DNA of 30,654 nucleotides from NCBI RefSeq assembly GCF_019112545.1, contig NW_025064888.1:1022018-1052671 (forward strand), read 5' to 3'. The stretch comes from Guyanagaster necrorhizus (Eukaryota > Basidiomycota > Agaricomycetes > Agaricales > Physalacriaceae). The notes beneath the pieces were generated by a model. That model was not told where the DNA came from. It ran no database searches and saw nothing but the letters and a program-made list of their open reading frames with translations. A program made the translations under genes and the position numbers. Below, piece by piece: positions 20,701 through 30,654 of this stretch. Position 1 is the stretch's first letter. The number at the start of each line of letters is the position of its first letter.

Positions 20701-21943
20701 CATCGGCGAGGCTGATCATACTGGGTGGATGCGCAAGAGAGGAGATCGTTACAACAGCTGGAAGCTACGTTACTTTGTTCTCAAAGGTCCCCATCTGTAC
20801 TACTTGAGAAGTAACAGTCCTTCGGTGAGCATTTATTCTATGGTGGCTTTGGTTCTGCTCATGACACGAGATTCACTTTATAGGAAACCAAGATCAAAGG
20901 ATATATCAATATCATTGGCTATCGGGTCACTGTTGATGAAAATGTGAACCCTGGCAAGTATGGGTTCCGCATCGAGCATGAGGACGACAAGATGCACTTC
21001 TTCAGTTCCGATGAGAAGGTCATCATCAGGGACTGGATGAAGGCTATCATGAAGGCTACTATTGCACGAGACTATACTCGTAAGAAAATCAACAATGGAC
21101 GTTAATTTATTACTGACATAGTCATCCCAGAACCTGTCATTTCCTCGTGCAATATCCCTACAATCCCTCTGATGGTTGCCCAAGCTATGAACCCTGCTCC
21201 ACGACCGCCTTCGCCTACAGCCCGAGAAGCTACTCAGAAAGCACTTCGACGAGACAATCCTAATCAGCTGTCAAGCCGTGATGCCCGTGTCTTGATGGGT
21301 CTGCCGTCAAGCGACAATGCAAGGGAAGAGCGGACACGGTTGGAATCGTTCTTCAGCGACCAGTCTGTGGACCTCGGCGCTGATACGATAGATGCAATAA
21401 CTAAGACTGCACCTCCGAGGCCTTCGCGAAGGAAGAATTCTCTCCTTTCCACGGTATGACTCTTTTTCACAGCATCCTGCAAAGATGATCTGATGGGATC
21501 TTTAGATGACGTCTATGGACAGCGACCTTGTCGAATGGGCCAACTCTCACCTTCCTTCGACATTGCAAATCAATGCGACAGAGTCGATTTGCGGTGGTCT
21601 TCATCTATTCCGCATCGCAGAGTCTATCAAGGGTCGACCGGTAACACCTCCCGTTCCCGATTCAGCCTTCCCCGTGGACTTGAACGACGATAAAATCGAT
21701 GGACTTTTCCGTCTCTTTGATTTCATGTTGGATAACGACGTGAAGATGGGGAGTATTAGCATAAACGATGTTCGACAGGGCAAGCCGGAGAAGATAGTGC
21801 AATTGCTGAGAGCCCTGAGAGGTTGGGAGGATAAGCGTAAGGCTCTGGCGCAAAGCGTCAGAGGGTCTATGTCTAGCGGCGGGTCTGTTTCGGCTACGGG
21901 CTTTATTGGCTCTTCTCCATCTCCACTATGGACGGCAATCTGA
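17780..21943 (+). CDS. BOI2: Boi1/Boi2-like polarity scaffold: SH3, SAM, PH and C-terminal CH-like domain
   Basis: Scaffold of polarised growth, acting at the plasma membrane with Cdc42, formins and exocyst in yeast. Nine exons: 17780-17905, 18067-19288, 19341-19771, 19831-19956, 20010-20332, 20389-20824, 20884-21079, 21122-21453 and 21506-21943. The sum is 3630 nt (1209 aa) with all junction phases consistent. SH3 at residues 1-60 (YVYALHDFIPENEDEVPF, GDGWW, KKGLFPQTY); acidic, Pro/Ser-rich linker; SAM at about 420-480 (EWSLDEVVDWLKNKGF, AFGKRMRIANAI); Lys/Asp-rich low complexity near 20150-20215; PH at about 845-953 (HTGWMRKRG, WKLRYFVLKGPHLYYLRS, FFSSDEKVIIRDWMKAI). The last exon resembles a calponin-homology fold (LVEWANSHLP, CGGLHLFRIAESIKG, ALRGWEDKR). 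The ATG at 17780 starts the SH3 directly. Looks intact. Confidence 0.9.
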
Positions 21944-22132
21944 TCGAGCTTTGGACCTAAGGGGAAATAGTACGCTTTTTTTCGGTTTTTTATCTCACGT
22001 TTTCATTCGTGTCTTAATATTCTCTTCGGACAATGTTTTGTGCCATACACTCACTCACTTTCTTTGTAATCACTTTCTCCTTATATCATTACATACTTTA
22101 CTTATTTGTTGTAGGATTCATATTTAGTGTTG

Positions 22133-22440
22133 TTAAGGTTCAATCATGATGAACGTTATCAAAACAGACGGGTATGGGAAACCGTTTATCCCACCCCCCA
22201 CGATGATGAGATCAACTTCGCTGCCTGCCCTTGGGCCCGGCAGACCGGTCCGGGAAAGAGATGAAAGCGACCCATCCTTGGAGTCAACCTTCTTGTCCTT
22301 GTGGAAGTCTCCGACTTCATATATCGTCCACCACCAATCTCATTCTTCACAATGATCTTCTGGTCGCTGAATGGGAATTCTGCGGCGTTCTTATCTAGTC
22401 GAAGGGCCACTGGATCGCCACTATGATAACTCCAGCGGTA
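22133..22440 (-). pseudogene. Relic of an unidentified gene between BOI2 and ATG22
   Basis: On the minus strand a frame reads about YRWSYHSGDPVALRLDKN, AEFPFSDQKIIVKNEIGG. In a shifted frame it continues GDFHKDKKVDSKDGSLSSL, GSEVDLIIVGGGINGFPYP to a TAA at 22133-22135. The two halves join only with a frameshift, since no intron of plausible size fits the phases. Amino-acid composition looks coding, but I recognise no family. It abuts the 5' leader of ATG22. The remaining intergenic part, 21944-22132, is the AT-rich 3' region of BOI2. Confidence 0.35.
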
Positions 22441-22521
22441 TCACGAGGAACCATTGCTTCTTTTAAAGCATGCTATCAGCCATTCTACTCGCTTCTTCTC
22501 CCCCCTCACGCCTTGAGCAAA

Positions 22522-24954
22522 ATGCCTCAGCAGTCTACAGCACTAGTGACGAACGAGATCTCGGATGATGGAAAGCCTGAGGTTCCTGATGACTGCTACG
22601 CCCAGGATCTTGCCGGAAAGGACGCTTCCGATATTGAGGAAGAGGCGGCAGGTAAGCACGCGAGCAAGAGCATCCAATTCGTGTCCTCGATCAACAACAA
22701 CGAACCCATCGTGACACGACGCGAACTATGGAGTTATTATCGTATGTTATCTTCTCGCTGCTCTCTTTATCGGTTTTGATTGGGTCTTTCCTGCCAGTGT
22801 ATTATAATGGTGATAACGTATTTTATTTTTATTTTTATTTGATTGTCGCAAGGAATTTTAATTAATTTGACCGATTCCCTGGTGCAGGGTGTTGGTCCCC
22901 TTGGGTACTCTATGACACTATTTCAGTCGCTAGCGAATGCTGCTGGTTATGATCCTGTCAAGGGCCCTGGTTCTTCGTGTGATGCGGCTGATGCTTCGGG
23001 ACAATGCGTTGTACCTTGGGGGGTAGGAGGAGGAGGAACCAAGGCAGTGTCAAGTGTGGTTCTGGTAGCGAATGGTGTCAGCTTCTCCGTGCGTCGCCGC
23101 GTTTCTATCTGTATTCAATGAGAGATCTTGATTTATGTTTTCGCTCAGGTCATGACTATGATATTCACTACAATCGGCTCAGCCGCGGATTACGGAACTT
23201 TTGGTCGCTGGCTCCTGTTTGTGATTACTTGCACTTGCTGGGCTGCCCAATTTGCAAGCATGAGTCTCACGGGTGAGCGTTAGCCTTCACCCGTTGAATT
23301 GCCAGGCGCGGTCTGAATTGGTGTTTGTAATAGATCCTTCGCGATGGGGTGTGGCTATGGCTCTGTACATGATCGGATTTATCTCTTATGGTGCAACCCT
23401 TGTTTTCTACGCCGCCGCTTTCCCCCGCCTGGCACGTAACACAGCCCATGCTCGTGAGCTACGCGAAAAGTTGGATGCTGGTACTATCGCTTTGGAAGAG
23501 TACGAGAGGGAGGAAAGCATGGAGAAGAACCGAATCAGTAACATCAGCACGGTCAGAACGAGCCGCTCTGCCATGACTTGACGTTCAAACGATATTTCCA
23601 GACTCATAGCAACATCGGATATGTGGTTATACTGTGTCTGAATCTTTCCGTTTTGATTCCTCTCGCCAATAATCCAAAGGTCGATAACTATACCTTGGTC
23701 CTGTATGTGCACCTTTCCTCTGGTATTGGCGCGGTGTGGGCTTGTTCATTCGGATCATAGGACAAATGGGTACTGGGTCCTCATTGGCATCTGGTGGTGT
23801 GCGTATATCACACAAATGCCGAATTCTATCAGCCTTGTGACCGTAAACAGTTATATTCCAGCAACCTCGTCCAGGACCACCAGTTCCCAAAGGAGAACAC
23901 TACTTTACGATTGGCTGGAAACAGGTTTGTCCACCTTGGATATTCTGCTGAACACGATCCCCCCTATGATTCTATGTAGATATGGCAAGCCATGAAGCAA
24001 TACAGGAAACTGCCCTACACGTTCATATACCTCTTCGCTTTCTTTCTATTGGCTGATGTAGGTACCACCCACCTTGTGCTACCGCTATATTTATCTGACA
24101 TTTCTCCGCATCGTCCAGGGTCTTAATACAACTGGGACCTTGGTATCGATCTGTCAAAATGAGAAATTCTCCTTTAGTTTCCTGCAGAATACATACCTTG
24201 GACTGGCGCAGGCGATTACATCAACATCTAGCACGTTGGGCTTCTGGTATATTCAGAGATACTGGAAGATCAGCACTAAGAGAATGGTACGTCGGACTTG
24301 TTTAGTGCGATACATCCATCCGTTTTAGCAATACTAGTTTGTTGTGACGAATGCGGTGACCATTCTCATACCGTTGTGGGGTATGATAGGCATTTGGACT
24401 GAGGCGATAGGGTGAAGTCCATGTCATGCATAGTAACCTTCCAGTTGCTGACGAAGTTGCGGGTTATTCAAATTAGATTTCACAATGCTTGGGAATTCTG
24501 GTGCGATTATCTCTCTCTGTGTGCACATGTTACAACCAGTCCATCTCATGCCTGATCTGATGATCCAGGTTCTATAACATCGTTTTCGGTTTATTCCAAG
24601 CCCCGTACTATGCTTTTTCGCAAACGATGATGGCCGAGCTAACTCCACCCGGATTCGATAACATGGTGCGCGTCGTTTCCCGGTCCCGGTGATGATCTCG
24701 CTAGTATAGTGATGATGGTGCAGTTCTTTGGCCTCTTCGGTCTATCCAATCGAGCGTCTTCTATGATCGGACCCAACGTCATTCAAGCGATTATCGATAA
24801 TACTGGAAACAACTGGATGGGGTTCCCGTTCTTGTTCGCTTTGTGCACGTGTGCTTCGTTGGTAATATGGTTTGGGGTGGACGTTACGAAGGGGAGACGA
24901 GATGCTGTTGCTTGGGCACAGGGAGCAGGACGATCAAAGGTAGATGAGGATTAG
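22522..24954 (+). CDS. ATG22: Atg22-family vacuolar permease
   Basis: Membrane protein of the Atg22 branch of the MFS, which in yeast exports amino acids from the vacuole after autophagic breakdown. Fourteen exons (22522-22741, 22798-22817, 22888-23088, 23149-23272, 23334-23551, 23602-23702, 23761-23798, 23851-23924, 23980-24057, 24119-24286, 24338-24411, 24477-24500, 24569-24665, 24724-24954) total 1668 nt, 555 aa, and all phases agree. Visible: an acidic N-terminus, ELWSYYLYYNGDNGVGPL, VSFSVMTMIFTTIGSAADYG, ARELREKLDAGTIALEEYE in a cytosolic loop, THSNIGYVVILCLNLSVLIP, LPYTFIYLFAFFLLADG, FWFYNIVFGLFQAPYYAFSQ, MMAELTPPGFDNMFFGLFGL and GFPFLFALCTCASLVIWFGV. The ATG at 22522 is chosen because the protein begins there in frame; an upstream ATG (22423) would add 33 residues. 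Appears intact. Confidence 0.93.
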
Positions 24955-25014
24955 CAATGACGTTGATTTTTTACGGCAGCCAATAAGTTACGTGCGTCAT
25001 GGATTACGGGAAAA

Positions 25015-25116
25015 CTAAATATACATAAATCTGATGGGCGTTGGCAATAGAGTATTCTCGGTCCAGAGTAAGTAATAGGAAGATCTTGCTTATAGTTTCC
25101 CTTGAGTAGCAGTTGG
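25015..25116 (-). repeat. Right arm B of inverted duplication
   Basis: 102 bp, inverted partner of 13129-13230. It covers the last codons and stop of thioesterase 1 and its 3' flank. The break at 25014/25015 is 60 bp downstream of the ATG22 stop. Confidence 0.88.
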
Positions 25117-25895
25117 TGGCTTTGAATTCAACGCCATGGTGGTATGGACCGCCGAAACGTATACGACGCCACTAAGTCTGTCTTGGATCTGTGGGAAATT
25201 GAATTGATGTATGGTCATAAAATGAGCAGGGAAGCACCCTACTTCGGTACGGGAGGAACGCAGGCGGCCGTCCATCGATATGGTATTCGATACGATTCGC
25301 AATCGTGTTCCTCTGAAAGATGTGCCGAATCAGCTGAGCGTGTCTGGACCATGATTATCAGGAAGGTACACACTGCACTGCTGGACGATACCAGATCAGA
25401 TTCATTGATTGTGATACACCAGTACCATCTGTGCCAGTGGCAAGCCCCAGGGCGACGAGGGCAGAGACAGAGCATCTGATAAGAGGACATGAGGAAGACA
25501 TACATACCACCTCAGCGCCAGCATCGCTATGACTCACGGGTCAATCAAGTACGCGGCACATCCGCCGTGCATTGTTCCATAGACGTTACACATGTCTTGG
25601 AAACGATCAGAGTGAAGATGCGGCAGGCATCGTGGAAGCACAGACCTCTCGTAACCTCGATTTCGCACACCGTTTCAGCTTCTTTTCGCCCAGTGGAATC
25701 TGTGAGTCCGTATACATTGACCACTGCTAGTCTGAGGTCACGTCCTATGGCTGCGCCGAAGGACGTGGCAGGCTGGCCTATGAAGTGGGCAAAAATCTCG
25801 GCGCAACGCTTCTTCTGCGTGAGGGAGACATTGCCTTCGATGGAAGAGATGTCATTGGAAGGAAGGAGGAGGGACGAGGACGAGGAGGACAACAT
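25090..25895 (-). CDS. PaaI/ACOT13-type hotdog acyl-CoA thioesterase, copy 1
   Basis: Probable hydrolase of acyl-CoA or a related thioester. Five exons: 25895-25646, 25595-25538, 25475-25374, 25312-25243 and 25188-25090, 579 nt, 192 aa, phases consistent. The hotdog signature spans the exon 1-2 junction: DMCNVYGTMHGGCAAYLID, with Asn, His-Gly-Gly and Asp of the PaaI/ACOT13 active-site helix. Then LVALGLATGTDGTGVSQSMN, GTRLRIVSNTISMDGRLRSS and VVYVSAVHTT form the remaining beta strands. The intron 3 donor is CA|GTGTGT. The substrate cannot be read from sequence. Paralogue of 27666-28983, same strand. Its last 27 nt lie in the inverted repeat. Confidence 0.88.
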
Positions 25896-27433
25896 CGGAG
25901 AAAGAGGGCGATATTATGGAATACGGTAGGTAGAATATTAGATTGACCTGTCTCCTTTATAGCCTGGGTAACCCGACCGGCTAACTCGCGCCAAAGCCCC
26001 TGCATTGATAAACCTCCGTATGAGTGATTGAGTAAGTGATGTCACCAGTATCCGATCAATTAGGTGTCGTCGAGCTTTAATGAATCCACACCAGTTCCAC
26101 GTAGCTCGCAGGGAACGAAATGGGGTTATTAGGCAAATGTTCCGTCGGATGATCTCCACCAGCGCCACAAGCACGCACTGAGATTGTGAGATTAGTTGTA
26201 GGTGCTCACTATCCGGATGGAGACTAGTACACAACGAGAGGCCAAACGCATATGTTTTCCACATTCTGGTCGGGTACTGCCGTGCTAAACACCGATAGCT
26301 TGGGGCTGTGCTCGACTACTATTATACACATGGGTCAGTGGAACGATAAAAGTGAGGGTCTATTGCATGCCGAACTTACTCTGGAAGACATGTATTGAAA
26401 ATCACGACATGCAACACCCGGTCCGCTTGCATGTATGTACTTATTCAAAAGCTCAGAACAAAAAAGTGCTGCGATACAATGGTACGGCAGCCTGGTGCGA
26501 CTGTTGCGAACATCATTGTGAAGTGACAGGCGGGCTGCGGAATGACGGTATGAAAGGTCCAAGTTTAGCGTTGCAGTGCATACTGTAACTATACAGACAA
26601 AGAACCAACAGTGATCCAGGGAGTGGTGAACACAAGGAGGAATCCCATTTTGAGGGGAATCAACGTCTTACCTAATGGTAAATGATCGCTTTCCATGTGA
26701 GGTCAGTACGGATTCCCGGAACTTGTACCTCGCCACCATCTTCTCCACAGCCTCCCACTTATCCATCAACGCCTCTTCCGCCTCGGTGATCTATACGAAT
26801 GGTCAGAGTGCTGAACAGGATGCATGCAGAGACAAGGACGGAGCAAAGATGGATGTAGAACGCGTAATGATGGGTGCCATCTCCTTTGCTACGACTCGGA
26901 AGCGCGTCTAGGCGTGCTTGGAACATTCCCAACGATACGCTGACAGTTGTTTGAATATATGGCAGTTGATTTCATAGCACTTTCCGTCCTCCAGAATCGC
27001 GTATAGACTGTACGCCGTGCAGTACGGACCGGAATGAACGAGAGGCGGGGCCGGGAAAGTGGTGCATCGGGTAACATTAGGACCCGGCTGAGCGCGACCT
27101 TCACTGTATGTTTGTGAGGGAGGGATACAGTCCGGATGTATTATGATATCATCTCGATGTGCACCAGGAACGTTCCCGTTGGCAGCGCCGCGGCTGCTGT
27201 TACGGTCCTACCCTTCATTTGCATTCATTCGGGACGGCCTGCCTGAATTAAATTGCTGCTTATCATGTCGCAGTGCCAATTTGAGAGTCATGAGAAGTGG
27301 CCGTAAGGGACGGAGACGGGCCGTCAAGTGCGTTGAATGCTACAGGATAGTCTTAATGGGAATCATCATCTGTTGCAGTGGTCGAGGAGTGTCTCGTGCA
27401 CAAGTCGCCCGGGGTCAAAATCCGGCACTGATG
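25896..27433. other. Interval between the two thioesterases, with coding-like remnants
   Basis: 1.5 kb. It must contain the promoter of thioesterase 1. On the minus strand two pieces look coding: about 27110-26910 (CTAYSLYAILEDGKCYEIN, FKQLSAYRWECSKHA) and 26790-26672 (ITEAEEALMDKWEAVEKMV, ARYKFRES) ending at a good GTAAG donor. They could be exons of one hypothetical gene, but stops between them and lack of a clear start leave this open. No known family recognised. CpG is normal. This interval, with thioesterase 1, is absent from the left arm of the inverted duplication. Confidence 0.35.
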
Positions 27434-28096
27434 AGTTGGGAGATCCCGGCTACATTGAGGCCACCGTGGGCGGACTGACGTTGATAGATTGTCAAGGTTT
27501 GGTTGGACCTTACTTCAAATTGTATCGACCGTTCTGGGTGCAGGAGATGATCTAGTCGTCGAGGAGCGCGTCATGAATCACGGAATTATAACAGATATTG
27601 ATAACTGATAGCATAACAAACCGGAGTGTACGATAATTATTAGTTTCGCCTTGCCGAACGAAGATTTATAATTTAGCCAGGGAGGGGCGTATGTTGTTGA
27701 CAGTCGTATGAACAGCGGAAACGTACAATTTGTCCCTTTCCTTGTCCCAAAGCTGGGAACAAAGTAAGCACTGGATAGCACTAGATCACTGTCACAAGCA
27801 AACCTCGCAGCGAGCGGTCCGAATTCGACCATGAATGAATACGGATGTTGAGATCACCCTGAGCGTTGTTCCCCTAGACGAAAGTATCAGTATCGGGAAA
27901 TCACGAGGAACGGGAGAAGACGAGTTTCCGAGCCTAAAAAGACGAGACCTCAAAAGGGTTAAGTGTTTTCTTAACAGCTTTCCCGGCCCAAAGGGACATT
28001 TAATCACGGACCGGAAAAGCGTTGTAAGGAAAAAGGAATGGACCTCAAGGGTCATGTTCTCCTGCAAAAGAAACCGGTTCCAACTCGGAGAAAATG
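27434..28096 (-). repeat. Right arm A of inverted duplication
   Basis: Inverted partner of 12478-13134. It covers part of intron 3, exons 4 and 5 and the 3' flank of thioesterase 2. Normal CpG content: seven CpGs occur in the 160 bp next to the outer break, where the left arm has none. Confidence 0.92.
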
Positions 28097-28983
28097 ACAC
28101 GCACATTTTTGCCGGCTGGTGCCAGATAACGTTGAGAGATTGCGAGACGCCTGTTCCATCAGCTCCAATGGCAGCGCCCAGAACTACCAAACTGGACACA
28201 GAGCACCTAGGAAAAGGTCGGTGAGACGATGCAAACTGATGTACGGTGTAACGCTGCAGGGCCGGTAGATTTATACGGCGAAAGCGCGACCTGAACAGGA
28301 CTGGCGTTATCTCATAAAACAAGACCAGTCCCCGTCGCGTCTTCCTTCCGTAAGATTCCCGAGCCCCTGCAGGACCGGTAGGTATTCAGATGCGCAAAAA
28401 AAGAATTCTAACAAGTCCTGCCCTTTCCCGCCGTCTTTAATCGTCGTATTACAGAGCAACGCGTTTTTTTTCGTGACATTTTCTGGACCACGCCTCAAAA
28501 AGACAGGCGGGAAAAGTAATACCTATTAGGTTCTTCTTTGTATTTCCCATAGGCATACCAATCCAGATATGAGGGTACGAATGGACGTACGGGTCGACGA
28601 TATATGCGGCACATGCCCCGTGCAAGGTTCCAAAAACATTACACATGTCTAGGAAGAAAAGAAAAGTAAATGAGTAACCAGACCGTTTATCCTCACAGGA
28701 ACGACTCGCCTTTTTCGACATCGATCTCAAAGATTGTCTGTCCTTGCGCCGCAGTCCCGCTAGCATCCCGGCCCCAAATGTTCATTTCGACCAGGCGCAA
28801 CCGTCTACCGACCTCAGCACCATAGGATTCCTCCAGACTATTCACAAAATAGGAGAAAATATTGGCGCCAAGTTGTTTTTCCTCGTTCGAGATATTGCCC
28901 TTGATCATCGAGACGTCGACATGGGGTGCCGGCGGCAGAGAATGGAGAAATGAGGTTGGAATGGTCGACATTGTGAAGGACAC
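27666..28983 (-). CDS. PaaI/ACOT13-type hotdog acyl-CoA thioesterase, copy 2
   Basis: Five exons: 28983-28710, 28648-28591, 28206-28105, 27873-27804 and 27752-27666; 591 nt, 196 aa, phases consistent. Exons 2, 3 and 4 have exactly the lengths of copy 1 (58, 102, 70 nt). The active-site segment is DMCNVFGTLHGACAAYIVD: Asn, His and Asp are kept, but the second Gly of HGG is Ala. Then LVVLGAAIGADGTGVSQSLN, GTTLRVISTSVFIHGRIRT and LYVSAVHTTV. Intron 1 uses a GC donor (AAAG|GCGAGT); the nearby GT (GTGAGG) would lead to a stop. Introns 2 (384 nt) and 3 (231 nt) are unusually long for this window. Start 28983 or the in-frame ATG at 28971. Looks intact. Confidence 0.87.
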
Positions 28984-29370
28984 AGTGGTGGTTGAAAGAC
29001 AGATCCGTACATCGTTGACTTTAAGAAAAAAAAAACTAGAAATGACAATTGACGCGCCAATATAGTTCTTCGGACGTCGCGGAAGGGAAGAAGCCTAATC
29101 TGGCATTTGCCACTGTCATGTCACTCTTTCCCCTTCGTCCAGTATCTGGCTCCAACTGCCTTGTAATTGCACCGGCAAGTTCTATCTACCTGCAGCAAGG
29201 TCACGGCTTTCACGTCTATCATAGGTAGGGAGGAGTGTTTTTAATGGAGTCCCCGCCTCAAGGAGCAAAACTGCCGTGACCGGCCGAACCCCAAGACTTA
29301 AATGACAGCCAACTATCTCAGAAGCGTGTCCATCAGTGGCATATCCAGACGTACACATCATCAAGAGATG
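28984..29370. other. Upstream region of thioesterase 2
   Basis: About 390 bp with no gene recognised. It should hold the thioesterase-2 promoter. The A-run at 29025-29036 becomes a T-run on the coding strand, as is common upstream of fungal genes. Confidence 0.4.
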
Positions 29371-30654
29371 ATCCTTGCCATGCAGAGAAAGGAAAATGAG
29401 ACGTTTTGAAGTGAATGATGTGGTAGAAATGGTGAGTGCTGCTCTGCTTATGTATCGAAAAAAAGTTTGGTCACATCATCGAGTCGTGGTTCATACCCTC
29501 GGGGAAGAACGCCGCCGCAGTACGTGTCTTCCCGTGAGGGGGGTCACTGGGGAACACGAAAATATCGCACCCGAACGACGTATGCCAAGGGCAAAATAGC
29601 TTATCTTGAGGAGCCAGGTGGTCGGATCATTGACTAACGAATTATGCCTACAGGCGTTCGTTGCATTTCCCAAACCTTGAATGCTGATGTTCTCAAATTC
29701 ATTGCGATGCAAGTTCAGTGTGACTCTCTTCCGGCTCTTCACAGGTACGTGTAGGGAGCGTGTTCTCCACCATGAAGTGTCTTGAGAATGAGCTTAAAAC
29801 GAAGTTATGAATGACTGATTTGTTCAATATAGCTCGTCCCAAAATTGATACAACTTGCTGCAATACTGAGCCCGATGTACTCGGTAAGCGTGAAGTGTGT
29901 GTGGCATGTTCAACCCGGTTTGAAACTCACTTTGGTGTGTAACTCGAAATGTCTTGCTTTTGACGCTGCTCGCAGATGATGAAGCGGGAACTCATGCCAG
30001 CAACATATGGGAAATCTTCTACGATTTTTACCCTGATAAAGCTTCTCTCAACCCTCTTATTGGATCAGTATCAAAAACTTGCAGACCTAGCCAAGTCGTC
30101 AGATGAATGGAATCAGTCTACGTATGGCGCCTTCTTGAGGTTCATTGGTACACTCTTGGAACTACGAGGTTACTGGGAACGCTTTCTTTGAACGGATCGC
30201 CTGTCTGAACAAGGCAAACGGCGTCTCCAGAGTCAATTCCAGAATGGACATGAACAAAGCGGCCGCCGAAGCATCTGAGGACAGCCTAGTGTACAATGCA
30301 TGTCGGTCACTATGGCAGGCAGGACATTGGAAAGCTTGCTCCAAACCATTTCAAATCGTACTGGAAATCCGGAGTTACGCGTACTCAGCCGGTTGCCAGT
30401 TCTCCACCATCCCTGCATGTCAATCCCATGTTCGTCCATTCAATCGAAAGGTCATAAGTTATCTTTCATGTGCACTTACGGCACCGATCCGATACTACCA
30501 TTCCATTTCGCCGCAACGGTGCCTGCCGTTTCTGGCGATCATGAGTGGATCCTGACTGCGGAGACGGTGGTAATCGTGGCGAAGATACAGTTTGAAGAGT
30601 GGTCGGGTGGCTTGGGACTGGAATGCAATCTTCGTATCCGGTGCGTGACAAAGT
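29371..30654 (+). pseudogene. Unidentified coding-like region running off the window, probably decayed
   Basis: Pieces that look like exons with splice sites: about 29656-29742 (QTLNADVLKFIAMQVQCDSL), 29832-29882 (LVPKLIQLAAILSPMYS, then GTAAGC), and from 29974 one frame (MMKRELMPATYGKSS, LAKSSDEWNQSTYGAFLRF) that runs to the window end with two TGA codons (about 30189 and 30282), each a single C-to-T from CGA. The last 120 codons are open (about FMCTYGTDPILPFHF, WILTAETVVIVAKIQFEEW). I recognise no family. It may be a gene with introns I misjudge, or a pseudogene. Confidence 0.3.

Noticed and set aside
25117..27433. The extra 2.3 kb on the right, flanked by AGTTGG, as a mobile insertion with 6-bp target duplication.
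   Set aside because: The last codons and stop of thioesterase 1 lie outside this supposed insert, while the rest of the gene lies inside. A gene crossing the border with a perfect exon structure means the right side is original and the left side deleted. No inverted ends were seen.
12478..28096. Inverted arms as terminal inverted repeats of one large DNA transposon.
   Set aside because: Arms consist of thioesterase exons and flanks, have no shared outer ends or target duplication, and no transposase lies between them.
27792..28322. 176-codon minus-strand open frame as a separate gene.
   Set aside because: It reads through introns 2 and 3 of thioesterase 2; only the DGTGVSQSLN and GTTLRVIS parts are exon sequence.

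Overview
The window looks like a piece of a basidiomycete (probably agaricomycete) chromosome. Genes carry many introns of about 45-70 nt with GT/GC...AG ends, and the gene set is eukaryotic and fungal: a NEDD8/Rub1 gene, a Boi1/Boi2-type polarity scaffold, an Atg22-family vacuolar permease, a fungal MFS sugar transporter relic and two PaaI-type hotdog thioesterases. No prokaryotic operon, CRISPR array or tRNA was seen.

Left part (1 to about 12.5 kb): a retrotransposon nest. A complete chromodomain-type Ty3/gypsy element (1545-10675, 460-bp LTRs, 5-bp target duplication AAGAT) sits in the gag gene of an older related element (1-1544 and 10676 to about 11770). The complete element itself carries two solo LTRs (5609-6131 on +, 6593-7051 on -), each with a 5-bp target duplication. 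All reading frames are broken. The whole block is almost without CpG: I found one, near 4795. The two LTRs differ repeatedly as TG versus CA at the same position, the footprint of a methylated CpG deaminated on opposite strands.

Middle part (13.2-25 kb): normal CpG content. In order: an MFS sugar transporter pseudogene (-), a small broken secreted-type gene (-), RUB1/NEDD8 (+), a small hypothetical two-exon gene (-), a nine-exon BOI2-like gene (+, 1209 aa), a relic (-) and a 14-exon ATG22-like gene (+, 555 aa).

Right part (25-30.6 kb): two tandem thioesterase genes on the minus strand with the same five-exon plan (exons 2, 3 and 4 are 58, 102 and 70 nt in both). Farther right is a stretch of decayed coding sequence without a recognised family.

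The middle is bracketed by an inverted duplication. The arm at 12478-13230 is a copy of the thioesterase pair in opposite orientation, truncated at the retroelement and reduced by a deletion of about 2.3 kb between two CCAACT hexamers, so that the tail of thioesterase 2 runs directly into the last codons of thioesterase 1. Because one arm touches the CpG-less block and the other lies 15 kb away, the pair is a built-in comparison. The first 160 bp of the left arm have lost every alignable CpG, after which CpG recovers sharply. This spread of transposon-associated C-to-T decay into a host gene fragment is the most striking observation here. I did not find a clearly new enzyme system.
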